The notes: generated by a model from the sequence alone, not told the origin. A stretch of DNA of 64,000 nucleotides from Streptococcus sp. HF-1907 (GCF_015594605.1 NZ_JADNQT010000011.1:1-64000); one strand, 5' to 3'. Positions 11,190 through 21,740 are shown, numbered from the stretch's first letter. Numbers and translations are program-made.

Positions 11190-14100
11190 GTGGTTGACGT
11201 AAATCGTTTTAAAAGTATGCAAATCACATTAGCCTCACCAAGTAAGGTCCGCTCATGGTCTTATGGTGAAGTTAAAAAACCTGAAACAATCAACTACCGT
11301 ACATTGAAACCAGAACGTGAAGGGCTCTTTGATGAAGTTATCTTTGGTCCTACAAAAGACTGGGAATGTGCTTGTGGTAAATACAAACGTATCCGTTATA
11401 AAGGTATCGTCTGTGACCGTTGTGGTGTTGAAGTAACTCGTGCTAGAGTTCGTCGTGAACGTATGGGTCACATCGAATTGAAAGCACCAGTATCACATAT
11501 CTGGTACTTCAAAGGTATCCCATCTCGTATGGGTCTTGCTTTAGACATGAGCCCGCGTGCTCTTGAAGAGGTTATCTACTTCGCAGCTTACGTGGTTATT
11601 GACCCAATGGATACACCGCTTGAGCCAAAATCACTCTTGACTGAGCGTGAATACCGTGAAAAACTTCAAGAATATGGTTATGGTTCATTCGTTGCTAAAA
11701 TGGGTGCTGAAGCTATTCAAGACCTCTTGAAGCAAGTTGACCTTGATAAAGAAATTGCAGAGCTTAAAGAAGAACTTAAATCTGCAACAGGTCAAAAACG
11801 TGTCAAAGCTGTTCGTCGTTTGGATATTTTAGATGCCTTTAAGAAATCAGGAAATAAACCTGAATGGATGGTATTAAATATCTTGCCAGTTATTCCACCG
11901 GATCTTCGTCCAATGTTGCAATTGGATGGTGGACGCTTTGCAACATCAGATTTGAACGATCTCTACCGTCGTGTTATTAACCGTAACAATCGTTTGGCAC
12001 GTTTGCTTGAACTCAACGCTCCAGGTATCATCGTGCAAAATGAAAAACGGATGTTGCAAGAAGCCGTTGATGCTCTTATTGATAATGGCCGTCGTGGTCG
12101 TCCAATTACAGGACCAGGTAGCCGTCCGCTTAAATCCCTCAGCCAAATGCTGAAAGGGAAACAAGGTCGTTTCCGTCAAAACTTGCTGGGTAAACGTGTT
12201 GACTTCTCAGGACGTTCCGTTATCGCCGTTGGTCCAACGCTTAAAATGTATCAATGTGGTGTGCCACGTGAAATGGCCATCGAACTCTTCAAACCATTTG
12301 TAATGCGTGAAATTGTTGCCAAAGATCTTGCTGGTAACGTTAAAGCTGCTAAACGTATGGTTGAACGTGGAGATGAACGCATTTGGGATATTCTTGAAGA
12401 AGTTATCAAAGAACACCCAGTCCTTCTTAACCGCGCACCGACTCTTCACCGTTTGGGTATCCAAGCTTTTGAACCAGTTCTTATCGATGGTAAGGCACTT
12501 CGTCTTCACCCACTTGCTTGTGAAGCCTACAATGCCGACTTCGATGGGGACCAAATGGCCATCCACGTACCACTTTCTGAAGAAGCACAAGCAGAAGCTC
12601 GTCTTCTTATGCTTGCGGCTGAACACATTCTTAACCCTAAAGATGGTAAGCCAGTCGTAACGCCTTCTCAGGATATGGTTCTTGGTAATTACTACCTTAC
12701 AATGGAAGATGCTGGTCGCGAAGGCGAAGGCATGGTCTTTAAAGATAAAGACGAAGCTGTTATGGCTTACCGCAATGGTTACGTTCACTTGCACACACGT
12801 GTTGGTATCGCTGTTGACTCAATGCCAAATAAACCTTGGACAGATGAGCAAAAACATAAAATCATGGTAACAACTGTTGGTAAGATTCTTTTCAACGACA
12901 TCATGCCAGCTGACCTACCATATTTGATAGAACCAAGTAACAGCAACTTGACTGAAAAAACACCTGATAAATATTTCTTGGAACCAGGACAAAATATCCA
13001 AGAAGTTATCGATGGTTTGGAAATCAACATCCCATTCAAGAAGAAAAATCTTGGTAACATCATTGCTGAAACCTTCAAACGTTTCCGCACAACTGAAACA
13101 TCAGCCTTCCTTGACCGCTTGAAAGATCTTGGTTACTACCACTCAACACTTGCTGGTTTGACAGTGGGTATCGCCGATATCCCAGTTATCGATAACAAAC
13201 AAGAAATTATCGATGCAGCTCACCATAAAGTTGAGGAAATTAACAAAGCCTTCCGTCGTGGTTTGGTAACTGATGATGACCGTTATATCGCGGTTACAAC
13301 AACTTGGCGTGAAGCTAAGGAAGAACTTGAAAAACGTCTGATTGAAACACAAGATTCTAAGAACCCTATCGTTATGATGATGGACTCAGGAGCTCGTGGT
13401 AACATCTCTAACTTCTCTCAACTTGCCGGTATGCGTGGATTGATGGCCGCTCCGAATGGTAAAATCATGGAATTGCCTATCCTTTCTAACTTCCGTGAAG
13501 GTTTGAGCGTTTTGGAAATGTTCTTCTCAACTCACGGTGCTCGTAAAGGTATGACCGATACGGCCCTTAAGACAGCCGATTCAGGTTACCTTACTCGTCG
13601 TTTGGTTGACGTTGCCCAAGACGTTATCATCCGTGAAGATGACTGTGGAACTGACCGTGGTTTGACAATTAGCGCTATTACATCTGGTAAAGAAGTGACT
13701 GAAACACTGGAAGAACGTCTTGCTGGTCGTTACACTAAGAAATCAGTTAAACACCCTGAAACTGGTGAGGTTCTTGTTGGTCCTGACACATTGATTACTG
13801 AAGACATGGCTGCTACAATTGTTAAAGCTGGTGTTGAAGAAGTAACTATCCGTTCAGTATTTACATGTAACACTCGTCACGGTGTCTGCCGTCACTGTTA
13901 TGGTATCAACTTGGCAACTGGTGATGCTGTTGAAGTTGGTGAAGCAGTTGGTACAATCGCTGCACAATCTATCGGTGAGCCTGGTACTCAGCTTACAATG
14001 CGTACCTTCCACACGGGTGGTGTGGCCTCAAATACCGATATCACTCAAGGTTTGCCTCGTATCCAAGAAATCTTTGAAGCACGTAACCCTAAAGGGGAAG

Positions 14101-14837
14101 CCGTTATCACTGAAATTAAAGGTGAAGTGGTTGCTATCGAAGAAGACGCCTCAACTCGTACTAAGAAAGTCTTTGTTAAGGGACAAACTGGTGAAGGTGA
14201 ATACGTGGTACCATTCACAGCTCGTATGACTGTTGAAGTTGGTGACCAAGTTCACCGTGGACAAGCTCTTACTGAAGGGTCAATCCAACCTAAACGTCTT
14301 CTTGAAGTCCGTGATACCTTGTCAGTGGAAACTTACCTTCTTGCTGAGGTACAAAAAGTTTACCGTAGCCAAGGGGTAGAAATCGGTGACAAACACGTCG
14401 AAGTTATGGTTCGCCAAATGCTTCGTAAAGTACGTGTTATGGATCCAGGTGATACTGACCTTCTTCCAGGTACACTTATGGATATTTCAGACTTCACAGA
14501 TGCCAACAAAGATATCGTTATCGCTGGTGGTATTCCTGCAACAAGTCGTCCTGTTCTTATGGGTATTACTAAAGCTTCCCTTGAAACAAATTCATTCTTG
14601 TCTGCTGCATCATTCCAAGAAACAACTCGTGTTCTTACAGATGCTGCAATTCGTGGTAAGAAAGATCACCTTCTTGGTCTTAAAGAAAATGTTATCATCG
14701 GTAAGATCATCCCAGCTGGTACTGGTATGGCTCGCTACCGTAACATTGAACCACTTGCAGTCAATGAAGTTGAAATTGTTGAAGAAGCTCCTGCAACAGC
14801 AGAAGTTGAAGAAACTGTATCAACAGACGCAGAATAA
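11190..14837 (+). CDS. rpoC: RNA polymerase beta' subunit
   Basis: 1215 aa, starting at GTG ([21 protein letters not shown]) with GAAAGGT upstream. The zinc-binding CACGKY...CDRCG is at the N-terminus, the catalytic Mg-binding NADFDGD is intact, and the trigger loop/bridge helix region MRTFHTGG and the second Cys cluster [11 protein letters not shown] are present. Many out-of-frame open stretches occur inside it, as expected for a highly codon-biased gene. It ends the rpoBC operon at a strong terminator. Confidence 0.98.
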   Translation: MVDVNRFKSMQITLASPSKVRSWSYGEVKKPETINYRTLKPEREGLFDEVIFGPTKDWECACGKYKRIRYKGIVCDRCGVEVTRARVRRERMGHIELKAPVSHIWYFKGIPSRMGLALDMSPRALEEVIYFAAYVVIDPMDTPLEPKSLLTEREYREKLQEYGYGSFVAKMGAEAIQDLLKQVDLDKEIAELKEELKSATGQKRVKAVRRLDILDAFKKSGNKPEWMVLNILPVIPPDLRPMLQLDGGRFATSDLNDLYRRVINRNNRLARLLELNAPGIIVQNEKRMLQEAVDALIDNGRRGRPITGPGSRPLKSLSQMLKGKQGRFRQNLLGKRVDFSGRSVIAVGPTLKMYQCGVPREMAIELFKPFVMREIVAKDLAGNVKAAKRMVERGDERIWDILEEVIKEHPVLLNRAPTLHRLGIQAFEPVLIDGKALRLHPLACEAYNADFDGDQMAIHVPLSEEAQAEARLLMLAAEHILNPKDGKPVVTPSQDMVLGNYYLTMEDAGREGEGMVFKDKDEAVMAYRNGYVHLHTRVGIAVDSMPNKPWTDEQKHKIMVTTVGKILFNDIMPADLPYLIEPSNSNLTEKTPDKYFLEPGQNIQEVIDGLEINIPFKKKNLGNIIAETFKRFRTTETSAFLDRLKDLGYYHSTLAGLTVGIADIPVIDNKQEIIDAAHHKVEEINKAFRRGLVTDDDRYIAVTTTWREAKEELEKRLIETQDSKNPIVMMMDSGARGNISNFSQLAGMRGLMAAPNGKIMELPILSNFREGLSVLEMFFSTHGARKGMTDTALKTADSGYLTRRLVDVAQDVIIREDDCGTDRGLTISAITSGKEVTETLEERLAGRYTKKSVKHPETGEVLVGPDTLITEDMAATIVKAGVEEVTIRSVFTCNTRHGVCRHCYGINLATGDAVEVGEAVGTIAAQSIGEPGTQLTMRTFHTGGVASNTDITQGLPRIQEIFEARNPKGEAVITEIKGEVVAIEEDASTRTKKVFVKGQTGEGEYVVPFTARMTVEVGDQVHRGQALTEGSIQPKRLLEVRDTLSVETYLLAEVQKVYRSQGVEIGDKHVEVMVRQMLRKVRVMDPGDTDLLPGTLMDISDFTDANKDIVIAGGIPATSRPVLMGITKASLETNSFLSAASFQETTRVLTDAAIRGKKDHLLGLKENVIIGKIIPAGTGMARYRNIEPLAVNEVEIVEEAPATAEVEETVSTDAE

Positions 14838-14841
14838 TATG

Positions 14842-14875
14842 AAAAAGAGATTGAGCCTTGCTCAGTCTCTTTTTG
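14842..14875 (+). terminator. rpoBC terminator
   Basis: AAAAAGAGATTGAG/CTCAGTCTCTTTTT stem with a short loop. Confidence 0.93.
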
Positions 14876-14974
14876 TATTTTTAGCGTTAGCTATTTATAA
14901 TTATTCTTAATAAGCATATGTTTTCTAAAAACTGGGAAATTATTCTATAATAGTATTCTAAGGAAGAGAAATAT

Positions 14975-15346
14975 ATGTATCAAGTAATAAAAATGTATGG
15001 AGATTGGGAGCCTTGGTGGTTCCTTGAAGATTGGGAAGATGACATCACTGAAATGTTTGAGTTTGATGACTTTGAAGAAGCGTTGCACTATTTTCAAAAG
15101 GAATGGGATATTGAGCGAAATAGTTTGCCGTGTTTTCAGAGTAAGGCCAATTTATTAGCGACTTTTTGGGATCCCAAGGATCAACGCTGGTGTGAAGAAT
15201 GTGATGAGGATTTGCAGCAATACCATTCCATTTTATTGTTGAAGGATGGGGAAGAATTGCCTAAGGAATACCATTTACCAGCTTTTAATCAGAAAAATAA
15301 GATTCCAGAGATGCCATCATCTTGTAGTTTGAATTTAAAAATGTGA
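14975..15346 (+). CDS. DUF1033 family protein
   Basis: A 123-aa acidic, Trp-rich protein (MYQVIKMYGDWEPWWFLEDWEDD). It is recognised as the DUF1033 family that lies just upstream of comGA/comYA in many streptococci. It has no signal peptide or membrane segment, and its function is unknown. A -10 TATAAT (14946-14951) and AAGGAAGAG precede it. A terminator separates it from comGA, so it is probably not under competence control. Confidence 0.85.
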   Translation: MYQVIKMYGDWEPWWFLEDWEDDITEMFEFDDFEEALHYFQKEWDIERNSLPCFQSKANLLATFWDPKDQRWCEECDEDLQQYHSILLLKDGEELPKEYHLPAFNQKNKIPEMPSSCSLNLKM

Positions 15347-15347
15347 C

Positions 15348-15381
15348 AGAAACTTTTCTAAAAAGAGAAAGTTTCTTTTTT
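15348..15381 (+). terminator. DUF1033 gene terminator
   Basis: AGAAACTTTTCT/AGAGAAAGTTTCT followed by T6. Confidence 0.88.
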
Positions 15382-15383
15382 AT

Positions 15384-15391
15384 TGCGAATA
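15384..15391 (+). promoter_or_regulatory. ComX (SigX) box of the comG operon
   Basis: TGCGAATA lies directly after a T-rich tract, 20 bases upstream of comGA. It differs at one base from the streptococcal cin-box TACGAATA, so the operon should be expressed only in competence. Confidence 0.8.
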
Positions 15392-15411
15392 AATAAAGTG
15401 AGGAGGTTGAC

Positions 15412-16353
15412 ATGGTTCAAAATCTAGCAAAAGAAATAATTAAAGACGCGGTGGAGCTCAATGCTCAGGATATTTACATGATTCCTAAGGGTGATCATTA
15501 CGAGCTTTACATGCGTGTTGGTGATGAAAGGCGGTTTGTGGATGTTTATGACTTTGATTGCATGGCTAGCCTTATTAGTCACTTTAAGTTCGTTGCAGGG
15601 ATGAATGTGGGTGAGAAGCGACGGAGCCAGCTTGGTTCTTGCGACTATAGTTTTGCAGAAGGAGAGGAGGTATCGCTTCGTCTTTCTAGCGTTGGTGATT
15701 ATCGCGGTCAGGAGTCCTTGGTTGTGCGTCTGCTCTACTCGGAGCGACATGATTTGACTTATTGGTTCAATGGCATGCATAATCTCAAGGAAGCACTTGG
15801 TGGAAGGGGACTATACCTTTTTTCCGGCCCAGTAGGGAGTGGCAAGACCACTCTCATGTATCAATTGGTAGCGCAAGCTTTTCCCGACAAACAAATCATC
15901 ACTATCGAAGACCCTGTCGAGATTAAGCAGGACAATATGCTGCAGTTACAGCTCAATGAGAGCATCGACATGACTTATGATAGCTTGATTAAATTATCGC
16001 TGCGCCATCGTCCTGATATTCTGATTATTGGGGAGATTCGGGATGTAGCGACGGCTCGGGCAGTCATTCGGGCCAGTCTTACGGGGGCCATGGTTTTCTC
16101 GACCATTCATGCCAAGTCCATTCCTGGAGTTTATGCTAGACTTCTAGAGCTTGGTGTGAGTCAGCAGGAGTTGGACAATAGCTTGCGCTTGATTGCTTAT
16201 CAACGTTTGATTGGGGGAGGAGGTGTCATTGACTTTGAAACTCACCATTTCCAAAACCACCAGCCGATAGACTGGAACGAGAAAATGGACCGCTTGGCTG
16301 ACCAAGGATATATCACTTGGAAGCAAGCGCTCACCGAAAAAATTGCCCTTTAA
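15412..16353 (+). CDS. comGA: Competence pilus assembly ATPase ComGA
   Basis: A 313-aa GspE/PilB-family ATPase that powers assembly of the transformation pilus at the inner face of the membrane. Walker A is GPVGSGKTT (around residues 139-147), followed by EDPVE, Walker B DILIIGEIRD and a conserved histidine region (STIHA). The ATG at 15412 has GAGGAGG upstream. The C-terminus overlaps comGB. It is the first gene of comGABCDEFG. Confidence 0.95.
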   Translation: MVQNLAKEIIKDAVELNAQDIYMIPKGDHYELYMRVGDERRFVDVYDFDCMASLISHFKFVAGMNVGEKRRSQLGSCDYSFAEGEEVSLRLSSVGDYRGQESLVVRLLYSERHDLTYWFNGMHNLKEALGGRGLYLFSGPVGSGKTTLMYQLVAQAFPDKQIITIEDPVEIKQDNMLQLQLNESIDMTYDSLIKLSLRHRPDILIIGEIRDVATARAVIRASLTGAMVFSTIHAKSIPGVYARLLELGVSQQELDNSLRLIAYQRLIGGGGVIDFETHHFQNHQPIDWNEKMDRLADQGYITWKQALTEKIAL

Positions 16354-17317
16354 GAAACGACGTAAGGTCATTCAGCTCTTTAATAATCTCTTTGCTAGCG
16401 GCTTTACGCTGACAGAGATAATTCCTTTCTTGAAACGGAGTCAGTTATTAGAAGATAATTACACTGACCAGATGACTGAGACTTTACTTGCTGGTAAGGG
16501 CCTGCCCGAAATGTTGACGGTACTTGGTTTTTCTGATGCCGTAGCGACCCAGCTAGCATTGGCTGATATTCACGGTAACACGGCAAAAAGTCTGGTAAAG
16601 ATTGAGTCTTATTTGGGTAATATGTTGACAGTTCGTAAGAAATTAGTTGAGGTGGCGACTTATCCGCTGATTCTCTTGACCTTCTTGGTTTTGATTATGC
16701 TGGGGCTCAAAAATTATCTCATTCCGCAGTTGGAGCAGGGAAATCTTGCGACCCAGCTGATTGCCAATTTTCCAGCTATTTTCTTAGGTGGTTTTGCAGG
16801 TCTTTGTATGCTTGGGCTTGGGCTGTACTTATGGTCTCGGCGTCTGTCCCGCATCAGACTCTTTACTGGACTAGCTAAGCTACCACTTGTCGGCAAGTTC
16901 GTGCAACTCTATTTGACCGCCTACTATGCGCGTGAGTGGGGCAATCTTTTGGGTCAGGGCATTGAGCTGGCGCATATTGTCGACCTCATGCAGGGGCAAA
17001 AGTCCAAGCTGTTTCGAGAGATTGGCGCTGATATGGAAGCCAGTTTACTTGCAGGTCGTGCCTTTCACCAGAAGGTTTTGGACTATCCTTTCTTCTTACG
17101 AGAGCTGAGCTTGATGATTGAATACGGTGAGGTGAAGGCAAAACTCGGTGCAGAATTAGAAATCTATGCTGAGGAAGCCTGGGAACAATTTTTTAGTCGC
17201 TTAAGCAAGGCGACACAAGTCATCCAGCCTATGATTTTTATCTTGGTCGCGCTGGTGATTGTCATGATTTACGCAGCAATGCTCTTGCCTATGTATCAAA
17301 ATATGGAGGTATTTTAA
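16343..17317 (+). CDS. comGB: Competence pilus membrane platform protein ComGB
   Basis: A T2SSF/GspF-family polytopic protein (324 aa from the TTG at 16343). It has QLFNNLFASGFTLTEII near the start and hydrophobic segments near residues 105-130, 140-165 and at the C-terminus. It anchors the ComGC pilus machine. The start is uncertain. Homologous sequence (DISLGSKRSPKKLPFKKRRK) continues about 12-15 codons upstream inside comGA, but only CTG (16298) or ATA (16310) is available there. The TTG lacks a clear Shine-Dalgarno. Translation is probably coupled to comGA. Confidence 0.88.
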   Translation: MPFKKRRKVIQLFNNLFASGFTLTEIIPFLKRSQLLEDNYTDQMTETLLAGKGLPEMLTVLGFSDAVATQLALADIHGNTAKSLVKIESYLGNMLTVRKKLVEVATYPLILLTFLVLIMLGLKNYLIPQLEQGNLATQLIANFPAIFLGGFAGLCMLGLGLYLWSRRLSRIRLFTGLAKLPLVGKFVQLYLTAYYAREWGNLLGQGIELAHIVDLMQGQKSKLFREIGADMEASLLAGRAFHQKVLDYPFFLRELSLMIEYGEVKAKLGAELEIYAEEAWEQFFSRLSKATQVIQPMIFILVALVIVMIYAAMLLPMYQNMEVF

Positions 17318-17644
17318 ATGAAAAATGTATTGAAAAAATGGAAAGCGAAAACTGTCAAAGGCTTTACTTTGATTGAAATGTTGGTTGTTCTGGTAATTAT
17401 CTCGGTCTTGATGCTTCTGTTTGTGCCGAACTTGGCTAAGCAAAAAGAGAGCGTCACTAAGACAGGAAACGCTGCGGTGGTTAAGGTAGTTGAGAACCAG
17501 GCGGAGCTATTTGAATTGAACAATAATAAAAAAGCCACTTTAAGAACTCTTCAGAATGACGGTTACATCACAGATAAGCAGGCTAAGGCATTCAATGACT
17601 ATTACGCTAAGAACGCTGACGCAGCACGAAATGTTGAAAATTAA
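17318..17644 (+). CDS. comGC: Major competence pseudopilin ComGC
   Basis: A 108-aa class III prepilin with the prepilin peptidase site KGFTLIEM (cleavage after G, residue 15), then a hydrophobic pilin helix MLVVLVIISVLMLLFVPNL. It is the main subunit of the DNA-uptake pilus. It starts next to the comGB stop and overlaps comGD by 14 bases. Confidence 0.95.
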   Translation: MKNVLKKWKAKTVKGFTLIEMLVVLVIISVLMLLFVPNLAKQKESVTKTGNAAVVKVVENQAELFELNNNKKATLRTLQNDGYITDKQAKAFNDYYAKNADAARNVEN

Positions 17645-18050
17645 GGCTTTCACGGTTCTGGAAAGCTTGGTTACATTGACCATCGTTTCATTTCTGACAA
17701 TCAGCCTATCTGGTTCGGTCAATCAGATTTTCAGTCGCGTGCAGGAAAGCCTCTTCTTTCTCTCCTTTGAAAATCTCTACCGAGACACCCAAAAGTTATC
17801 GGCGATTAAACAAGAAGATTCAGAGCTGTGGCTGACGGGTCGGACTATTCGTTCTACTTCGGGGCAGCTGACCTTACCTGAGACTGTTGAGCTGACGACG
17901 CCAATGATACTCACGTTTGACCAGGCAGGTGGCAATTCGTCGCTTAAGAAACTCATTTTCCAGACCCCAGACAAGGAGGTGCGCTATCAACTTTATCTCG
18001 GAAATGGCAACTTTAAAAAAACGGAAACTAGCCGGCTACATTCTCCTTGA
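17631..18050 (+). CDS. comGD: Minor competence pseudopilin ComGD
   Basis: 139 aa, MLKIKAFTVLESLVTLTIVSFL. It has the prepilin-type signal IKAFTVLESL, with A in place of the usual G before F. The start at 17631 lies within the comGC end, and an earlier in-frame start would bury the signal. It is a minor pilin in the initiation complex. It overlaps comGE. Confidence 0.92.
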   Translation: MLKIKAFTVLESLVTLTIVSFLTISLSGSVNQIFSRVQESLFFLSFENLYRDTQKLSAIKQEDSELWLTGRTIRSTSGQLTLPETVELTTPMILTFDQAGGNSSLKKLIFQTPDKEVRYQLYLGNGNFKKTETSRLHSP

Positions 18051-18297
18051 GAGCTTGGTAGCGCTCAGTATTTTGGTCGCCATCAGCAGCTTAGTCCTAA
18101 CCGAAATTCAGAACCAGCGTAGCTATTTTGCCCATAAAAACCATGAACAGGAGGTTTTGCAGCTGGCGACAATGGCGGTTCAGACAGGTCAAAAAGAACT
18201 GGCCCTCAACGGTATCGAGGTGACAGTCACTCAAAGTCCAACCGAGCTGTCCGTACAAGCTGACGGAAAGGAGCTCATCCATGTCCGCAAAAATTAA
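18004..18297 (+). CDS. comGE: Minor competence pseudopilin ComGE
   Basis: 97 aa, MATLKKRKLAGYILLESLVALSILVAI. The prepilin signal is AGYILLESL followed by a hydrophobic helix. The ATG at 18004 is preceded by AACTTTATCTCGGAA inside comGD (46-base overlap), and the longer reading has no sensible leader. It is a minor pilin. Confidence 0.9.
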   Translation: MATLKKRKLAGYILLESLVALSILVAISSLVLTEIQNQRSYFAHKNHEQEVLQLATMAVQTGQKELALNGIEVTVTQSPTELSVQADGKELIHVRKN

Positions 18298-18712
18298 AGC
18301 CTTCACGCTCTTAGAATGCTTGGTTTCCTTGCTGGTGATTTCAGGTGCTGTCTTAGTCTATCAAGGCTTAACAAAGTCAGTAGTATCAGAACTCCGCTAT
18401 TTATCACGGTCTAGTCAACGAGATTGGTCACTGTTTGTCCAGCAATTGAGCAAAGAATTTGAGGGAGCGAGCTTAGTCAAAGTGGACAGTCAGAAAATCT
18501 ATCTCAAAAAGGGCAATAAAGACCTGGCTTTTGGCTTGTCCAAGTCTGATGATTTTCGTAAAACGCATAGCGATGGTCGTGGTTATCAGCCTATGATTTA
18601 TGGCTTGGATGAGGTTGCCATCAGCCAGACGGGTGCTGTGATTAGGCTTGATTTTCATTTCAAAGACGATTTTGAAAGGACTTTTGTCTATGCTTTTGAA
18701 GAAAAAGGTTAA
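18281..18712 (+). CDS. comGF: Competence protein ComGF
   Basis: 143 aa, MSAKIKAFTLLECLVSLLVISGA. It has the prepilin-like signal IKAFTLLECL, then a soluble domain with YLSRSSQRDWSLFVQQL and the conserved ISQTGAVIRL near the C-terminus. AAAGGAG precedes the ATG within comGE. It is a minor pilin. Confidence 0.92.
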   Translation: MSAKIKAFTLLECLVSLLVISGAVLVYQGLTKSVVSELRYLSRSSQRDWSLFVQQLSKEFEGASLVKVDSQKIYLKKGNKDLAFGLSKSDDFRKTHSDGRGYQPMIYGLDEVAISQTGAVIRLDFHFKDDFERTFVYAFEEKG

Positions 18713-19118
18713 GGGAGGGATTCTACTCTACGCTCTCCTTATGTCAGCTATTTTCGCCTTAGTTTTACAATTTTATTTGGGGCGCGTGGTCGCCATGGAG
18801 CGTCAGCAGTCAGCGCAGCTATTGTCCACAAAGGCTTACCTAATGGCTCAGATGACCAAGCAAGTGGCGGACAAGTCAGAAGGAAAAGTTAGCTTTGAGC
18901 AGGGGCAGGCGACCTATGAGGCTAAGGGCGGGGTCATGACAGTTAATGTGCTTTTGAAAAATGGGCAGAGCTTCTCATATGATTTTAATGTCAAGTCTGA
19001 TGAAGGTCTTTCAGAGAAGAAGGTTGAGGAGACTGCTAAGCAGGAAGAAACAGATAGTTCTCAAGCTCCAAAGTTGCCATCGTCAACTCAAGATGATATG
19101 CTAGGCTCAACAAATTAA
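18690..19118 (+). CDS. comGG: Competence protein ComGG
   Basis: 142 aa, MLLKKKVKGGILLYALLMSAIFALVLQFYLGRV: a short basic N-terminus and one hydrophobic segment, then a soluble domain ending in a Ser/Gln/Glu-rich tail. It is the last comG pilin-like gene. It lacks a clear G-F-T-x-x-E signal, as is usual for streptococcal ComGG. The start at 18690 overlaps comGF by 23 bases. Confidence 0.9.
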   Translation: MLLKKKVKGGILLYALLMSAIFALVLQFYLGRVVAMERQQSAQLLSTKAYLMAQMTKQVADKSEGKVSFEQGQATYEAKGGVMTVNVLLKNGQSFSYDFNVKSDEGLSEKKVEETAKQEETDSSQAPKLPSSTQDDMLGSTN

Positions 19119-19131
19119 AATGAGGTGACTT

Positions 19132-19374
19132 ATGGGATTACTATGGTCTATGATTGTTGGTGCTATCATCGGTGCTATTGCGGGGGCTATTACAGATAAG
19201 GGTCAGTCGATGGGTTGCTTTACTCGGATTGCTGCAGGTTTGATTGGGTCATCGGTTGGTCAAAGTCTCTTTGGCTACTGGGGTCCAAGTTTGGCTGGCA
19301 TGGCGCTCTTTCCATCTATCTTAGGAGCAGTGATTGTCATTGCGGTGGTTTCTTTCTTCTTTGGAGACCGTTAG
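19132..19374 (+). CDS. GlsB/YeaQ/YmgE-family small membrane protein
   Basis: An 80-aa Gly-rich protein with three predicted membrane segments (MGLLWSMIVGAIIGAIAGAITDKG, the region near 35-50, and LGAVIVIAVVSFFFGDR). The sequence style matches the transglycosylase-associated/GlsB stress family, whose role is uncertain. GAGGTGA precedes the ATG. It lies 13 bases after comGG and may be co-transcribed with it. A terminator follows. Confidence 0.8.
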   Translation: MGLLWSMIVGAIIGAIAGAITDKGQSMGCFTRIAAGLIGSSVGQSLFGYWGPSLAGMALFPSILGAVIVIAVVSFFFGDR

Positions 19375-19405
19375 GTAGCCGTTTAGAGAGTTTTTGAAAA
19401 ATAGC

Positions 19406-19437
19406 AGAGCTGTTTTGACCAGCTCTCTTTCTTTATA
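19406..19437 (+). terminator. Terminator after comG/GlsB-like gene
   Basis: AGAGCTG/CAGCTCT with a 7-base loop, then CTTTCTTT. Confidence 0.75.
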
Positions 19438-19473
19438 CCTTCATTTTTGATATGATAGGTTGCGGAGGAAATC

Positions 19474-20421
19474 ATGAATTTTGAAAACATTGAAGCAGCC
19501 TATGAGCTGATTTTAGAAAATATCCAGACGATTGAAAATCAATTGAAAACCCATATTTATGACGCTATGATTGAGCAAAACTCTTTCTATCTTGGTGCCG
19601 AAGGGGCAGAAGACTTGGTGCAGGCTAACAATGATAAATTGCGCCAGCTTAATTTGACCAAGGAAGAATGGCGTCGTGCCTTTCAATTTATTTTTATCAA
19701 GGCTGCGCAGACAGAGAGCTTGCAAGCCAATCACCAATTCACACCAGATAGCATCGGCTTTATTCTGATGTTCTTGATGGAGGAATTAACAGATGGGCAA
19801 AAACTTGATATTCTTGAAATTGGGAGCGGAACGGGAAATCTAGCGCAGACCCTACTCAATAATTCTTCTAAAGAATTGGATTATATGGGCATTGAAGTGG
19901 ACGACCTTTTGATTGATTTGTCGGCTTCTATCGCAGAGGTGATGGGTTCATCTGCGCAATTCGTTCAAGAAGATGCGGTGCGCCCTCAGATTCTCAAAGA
20001 GAGTGATGTCATTATCAGCGACCTACCTGTCGGTTATTATCCCAATGATGAGATTGCCAAACGTTACCAAGTGGCAAGCGACACCGAGCATACCTATGCC
20101 CACCATCTCTTGATGGAGCAATCGCTTAAGTACCTTAAGAAAAATGGGATTGCCATTTTTCTAGCGCCAGCTAATTTGCTGACAAGCCCACAGAGTGACC
20201 TTTTGAAAACTTGGCTTAAAGGTTACGCGGATATCATTGCGGTCATCACGCTTCCTGAGACGATTTTTGGTAGTCCAGCAAATGCTAAGTCCATTTTTGT
20301 TTTGCAAAAACAGGCGGAGCAGACACCAGAAACCTTTGTCTATCCCTTGGTGGATTTGCAAAGTCGTGAGAACATGGCAGATTTTATTGAAAATTTTCAA
20401 GAATGGCAAGGTAGAGCGTAG
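19474..20421 (+). CDS. Class I SAM-dependent methyltransferase (YtxK-like)
   Basis: 315 aa. A SAM-binding motif LDILEIGSGTGNLAQ (near residue 111) and a DLPVGYYP motif, like the (D/N)PPY of N6-adenine methyltransferases, are visible. The gene sits between comG and ackA, the position of ytxK-like genes in other streptococci and bacilli. The substrate is not known. No restriction partner is present, so a housekeeping role is more likely than restriction-modification. GCGGAGGAAATC precedes the start. Confidence 0.85.
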   Translation: MNFENIEAAYELILENIQTIENQLKTHIYDAMIEQNSFYLGAEGAEDLVQANNDKLRQLNLTKEEWRRAFQFIFIKAAQTESLQANHQFTPDSIGFILMFLMEELTDGQKLDILEIGSGTGNLAQTLLNNSSKELDYMGIEVDDLLIDLSASIAEVMGSSAQFVQEDAVRPQILKESDVIISDLPVGYYPNDEIAKRYQVASDTEHTYAHHLLMEQSLKYLKKNGIAIFLAPANLLTSPQSDLLKTWLKGYADIIAVITLPETIFGSPANAKSIFVLQKQAEQTPETFVYPLVDLQSRENMADFIENFQEWQGRA

Positions 20422-20481
20422 CAATTTACTTTTGAATGTGTTAGAATAAGTAAGTGAAAACGCTTTACGAGAGGTAATAAA

Positions 20482-21678
20482 ATGTCAAAAACAATATCAA
20501 TAAATGCAGGTTCTTCAAGTTTGAAATGGCAATTGTATCAAATGCCAGAAGAAAAAGTCATTGCTAAAGGTCTGATTGAACGCATCGGTCTTGAAAACGG
20601 TATTTCTACCGTTAAATTCAATGGCGAATCTGAACAAATCACGACAGATATTCCTGACCATACTATCGCTGTTAAGATGCTTTTAGATGACTTGATTCAC
20701 TTGAATATTATCGCTAGCTATGACGAAATCACAGGTGTTGGTCACCGTGTGGTTGCTGGTGGTGAGTACTTTAAAGAATCAGCGCTTGTTGATGAGAAAG
20801 TCATTGAACAAGTTGAGGAATTGTCTTTGTTAGCACCTCTTCACAATCCAGGTGCAGCGCTCGGTATCCGTGCTTTTAAAGAATTGTTGCCAGAAATTAC
20901 AAGTGTTGTTGTTTTTGACACTGCTTTCCACACAAGCATGCCCGAAGTAGCTTACCGCTATCCAATCGCTAACCGCTACTATGAAGATTATAAAGTTCGT
21001 AAATACGGTGCTCACGGCACAAGCCACCAGTACGTTGCCCAAGAAGCAGCTAAAGTGCTTGGTCGTCCAATCGAAGAGCTCAAATTGATTACTTGCCACA
21101 TTGGTAATGGTGCCTCAATCACTGCCGTTAAAGGTGGCAAATCAGTTGACACCTCAATGGGCTTGACACCACTTGGTGGGGTGATGATGGGAACACGTTC
21201 TGGAGACCTTGACCCGGCTATCATTCCATTCTTAATTGACCGCGAACCAGAATTGGCTGACGCTGAAAAAATTCGTAACGTCTTCAACCGCGAATCAGGT
21301 TTACTTGGTATTTCTGAAAAATCAAGTGACATGCGTGACATCATTGAAGGTAAGAAAGCTGGCGAAGCCAAAGCTAGCCTTGCTTATGACATGTACATTG
21401 ACCGTTTGAAAAAATACATTGGTCAATATGTTGCTGTTTTGAATGGTGTTGATGGTATTGTCTTCACAGCAGGTATCGGTGAAAATTCAGATATTGTTCG
21501 TCGTGATGTGATTGAAGGCTTGTCATGGTTTGGTATGGACGTTGACCCAGAAAAGAATGTTTTTGGAGCAAATGGCATCATCTCAACAGACGGCGCTAAG
21601 GTGAAAGTCATGGTTATCCCAACAGATGAAGAATTGGTGATTGCCCGTGACGTGGAACGCTTCAAAAATGCTAACTAA
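20482..21678 (+). CDS. ackA: Acetate kinase
   Basis: 398 aa, full length. The N-terminal phosphate-binding motif is [12 protein letters not shown], acetate kinase signatures include [12 protein letters not shown], and GTRSGDLDP is present. It interconverts acetyl-phosphate and acetate with ATP formation. GAGAGGTAATAA precedes the ATG. It is monocistronic, or read with the methyltransferase upstream, and is followed by a strong terminator. Confidence 0.97.
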   Translation: MSKTISINAGSSSLKWQLYQMPEEKVIAKGLIERIGLENGISTVKFNGESEQITTDIPDHTIAVKMLLDDLIHLNIIASYDEITGVGHRVVAGGEYFKESALVDEKVIEQVEELSLLAPLHNPGAALGIRAFKELLPEITSVVVFDTAFHTSMPEVAYRYPIANRYYEDYKVRKYGAHGTSHQYVAQEAAKVLGRPIEELKLITCHIGNGASITAVKGGKSVDTSMGLTPLGGVMMGTRSGDLDPAIIPFLIDREPELADAEKIRNVFNRESGLLGISEKSSDMRDIIEGKKAGEAKASLAYDMYIDRLKKYIGQYVAVLNGVDGIVFTAGIGENSDIVRRDVIEGLSWFGMDVDPEKNVFGANGIISTDGAKVKVMVIPTDEELVIARDVERFKNAN

Positions 21679-21706
21679 GTTATCAATATTATAATGATAA
21701 GACCAG

Positions 21707-21740
21707 AAAAGTTGGTGGAGAAATCCATCAGCTTTTTTGT
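21707..21740 (+). terminator. ackA terminator
   Basis: AAAAGTTGGTGGA/TCCATCAGCTTTT, then TTTTTTGTTTTT. Confidence 0.9.

Noticed and set aside
12207..12794. Long antisense ORF inside rpoC
   Set aside because: A shadow of a codon-biased gene, with no promoter or ribosome site and an unnatural composition.
19474..20421. Restriction-modification system
   Set aside because: The methyltransferase stands alone in the conserved ytxK position. No nuclease or specificity gene is adjacent.
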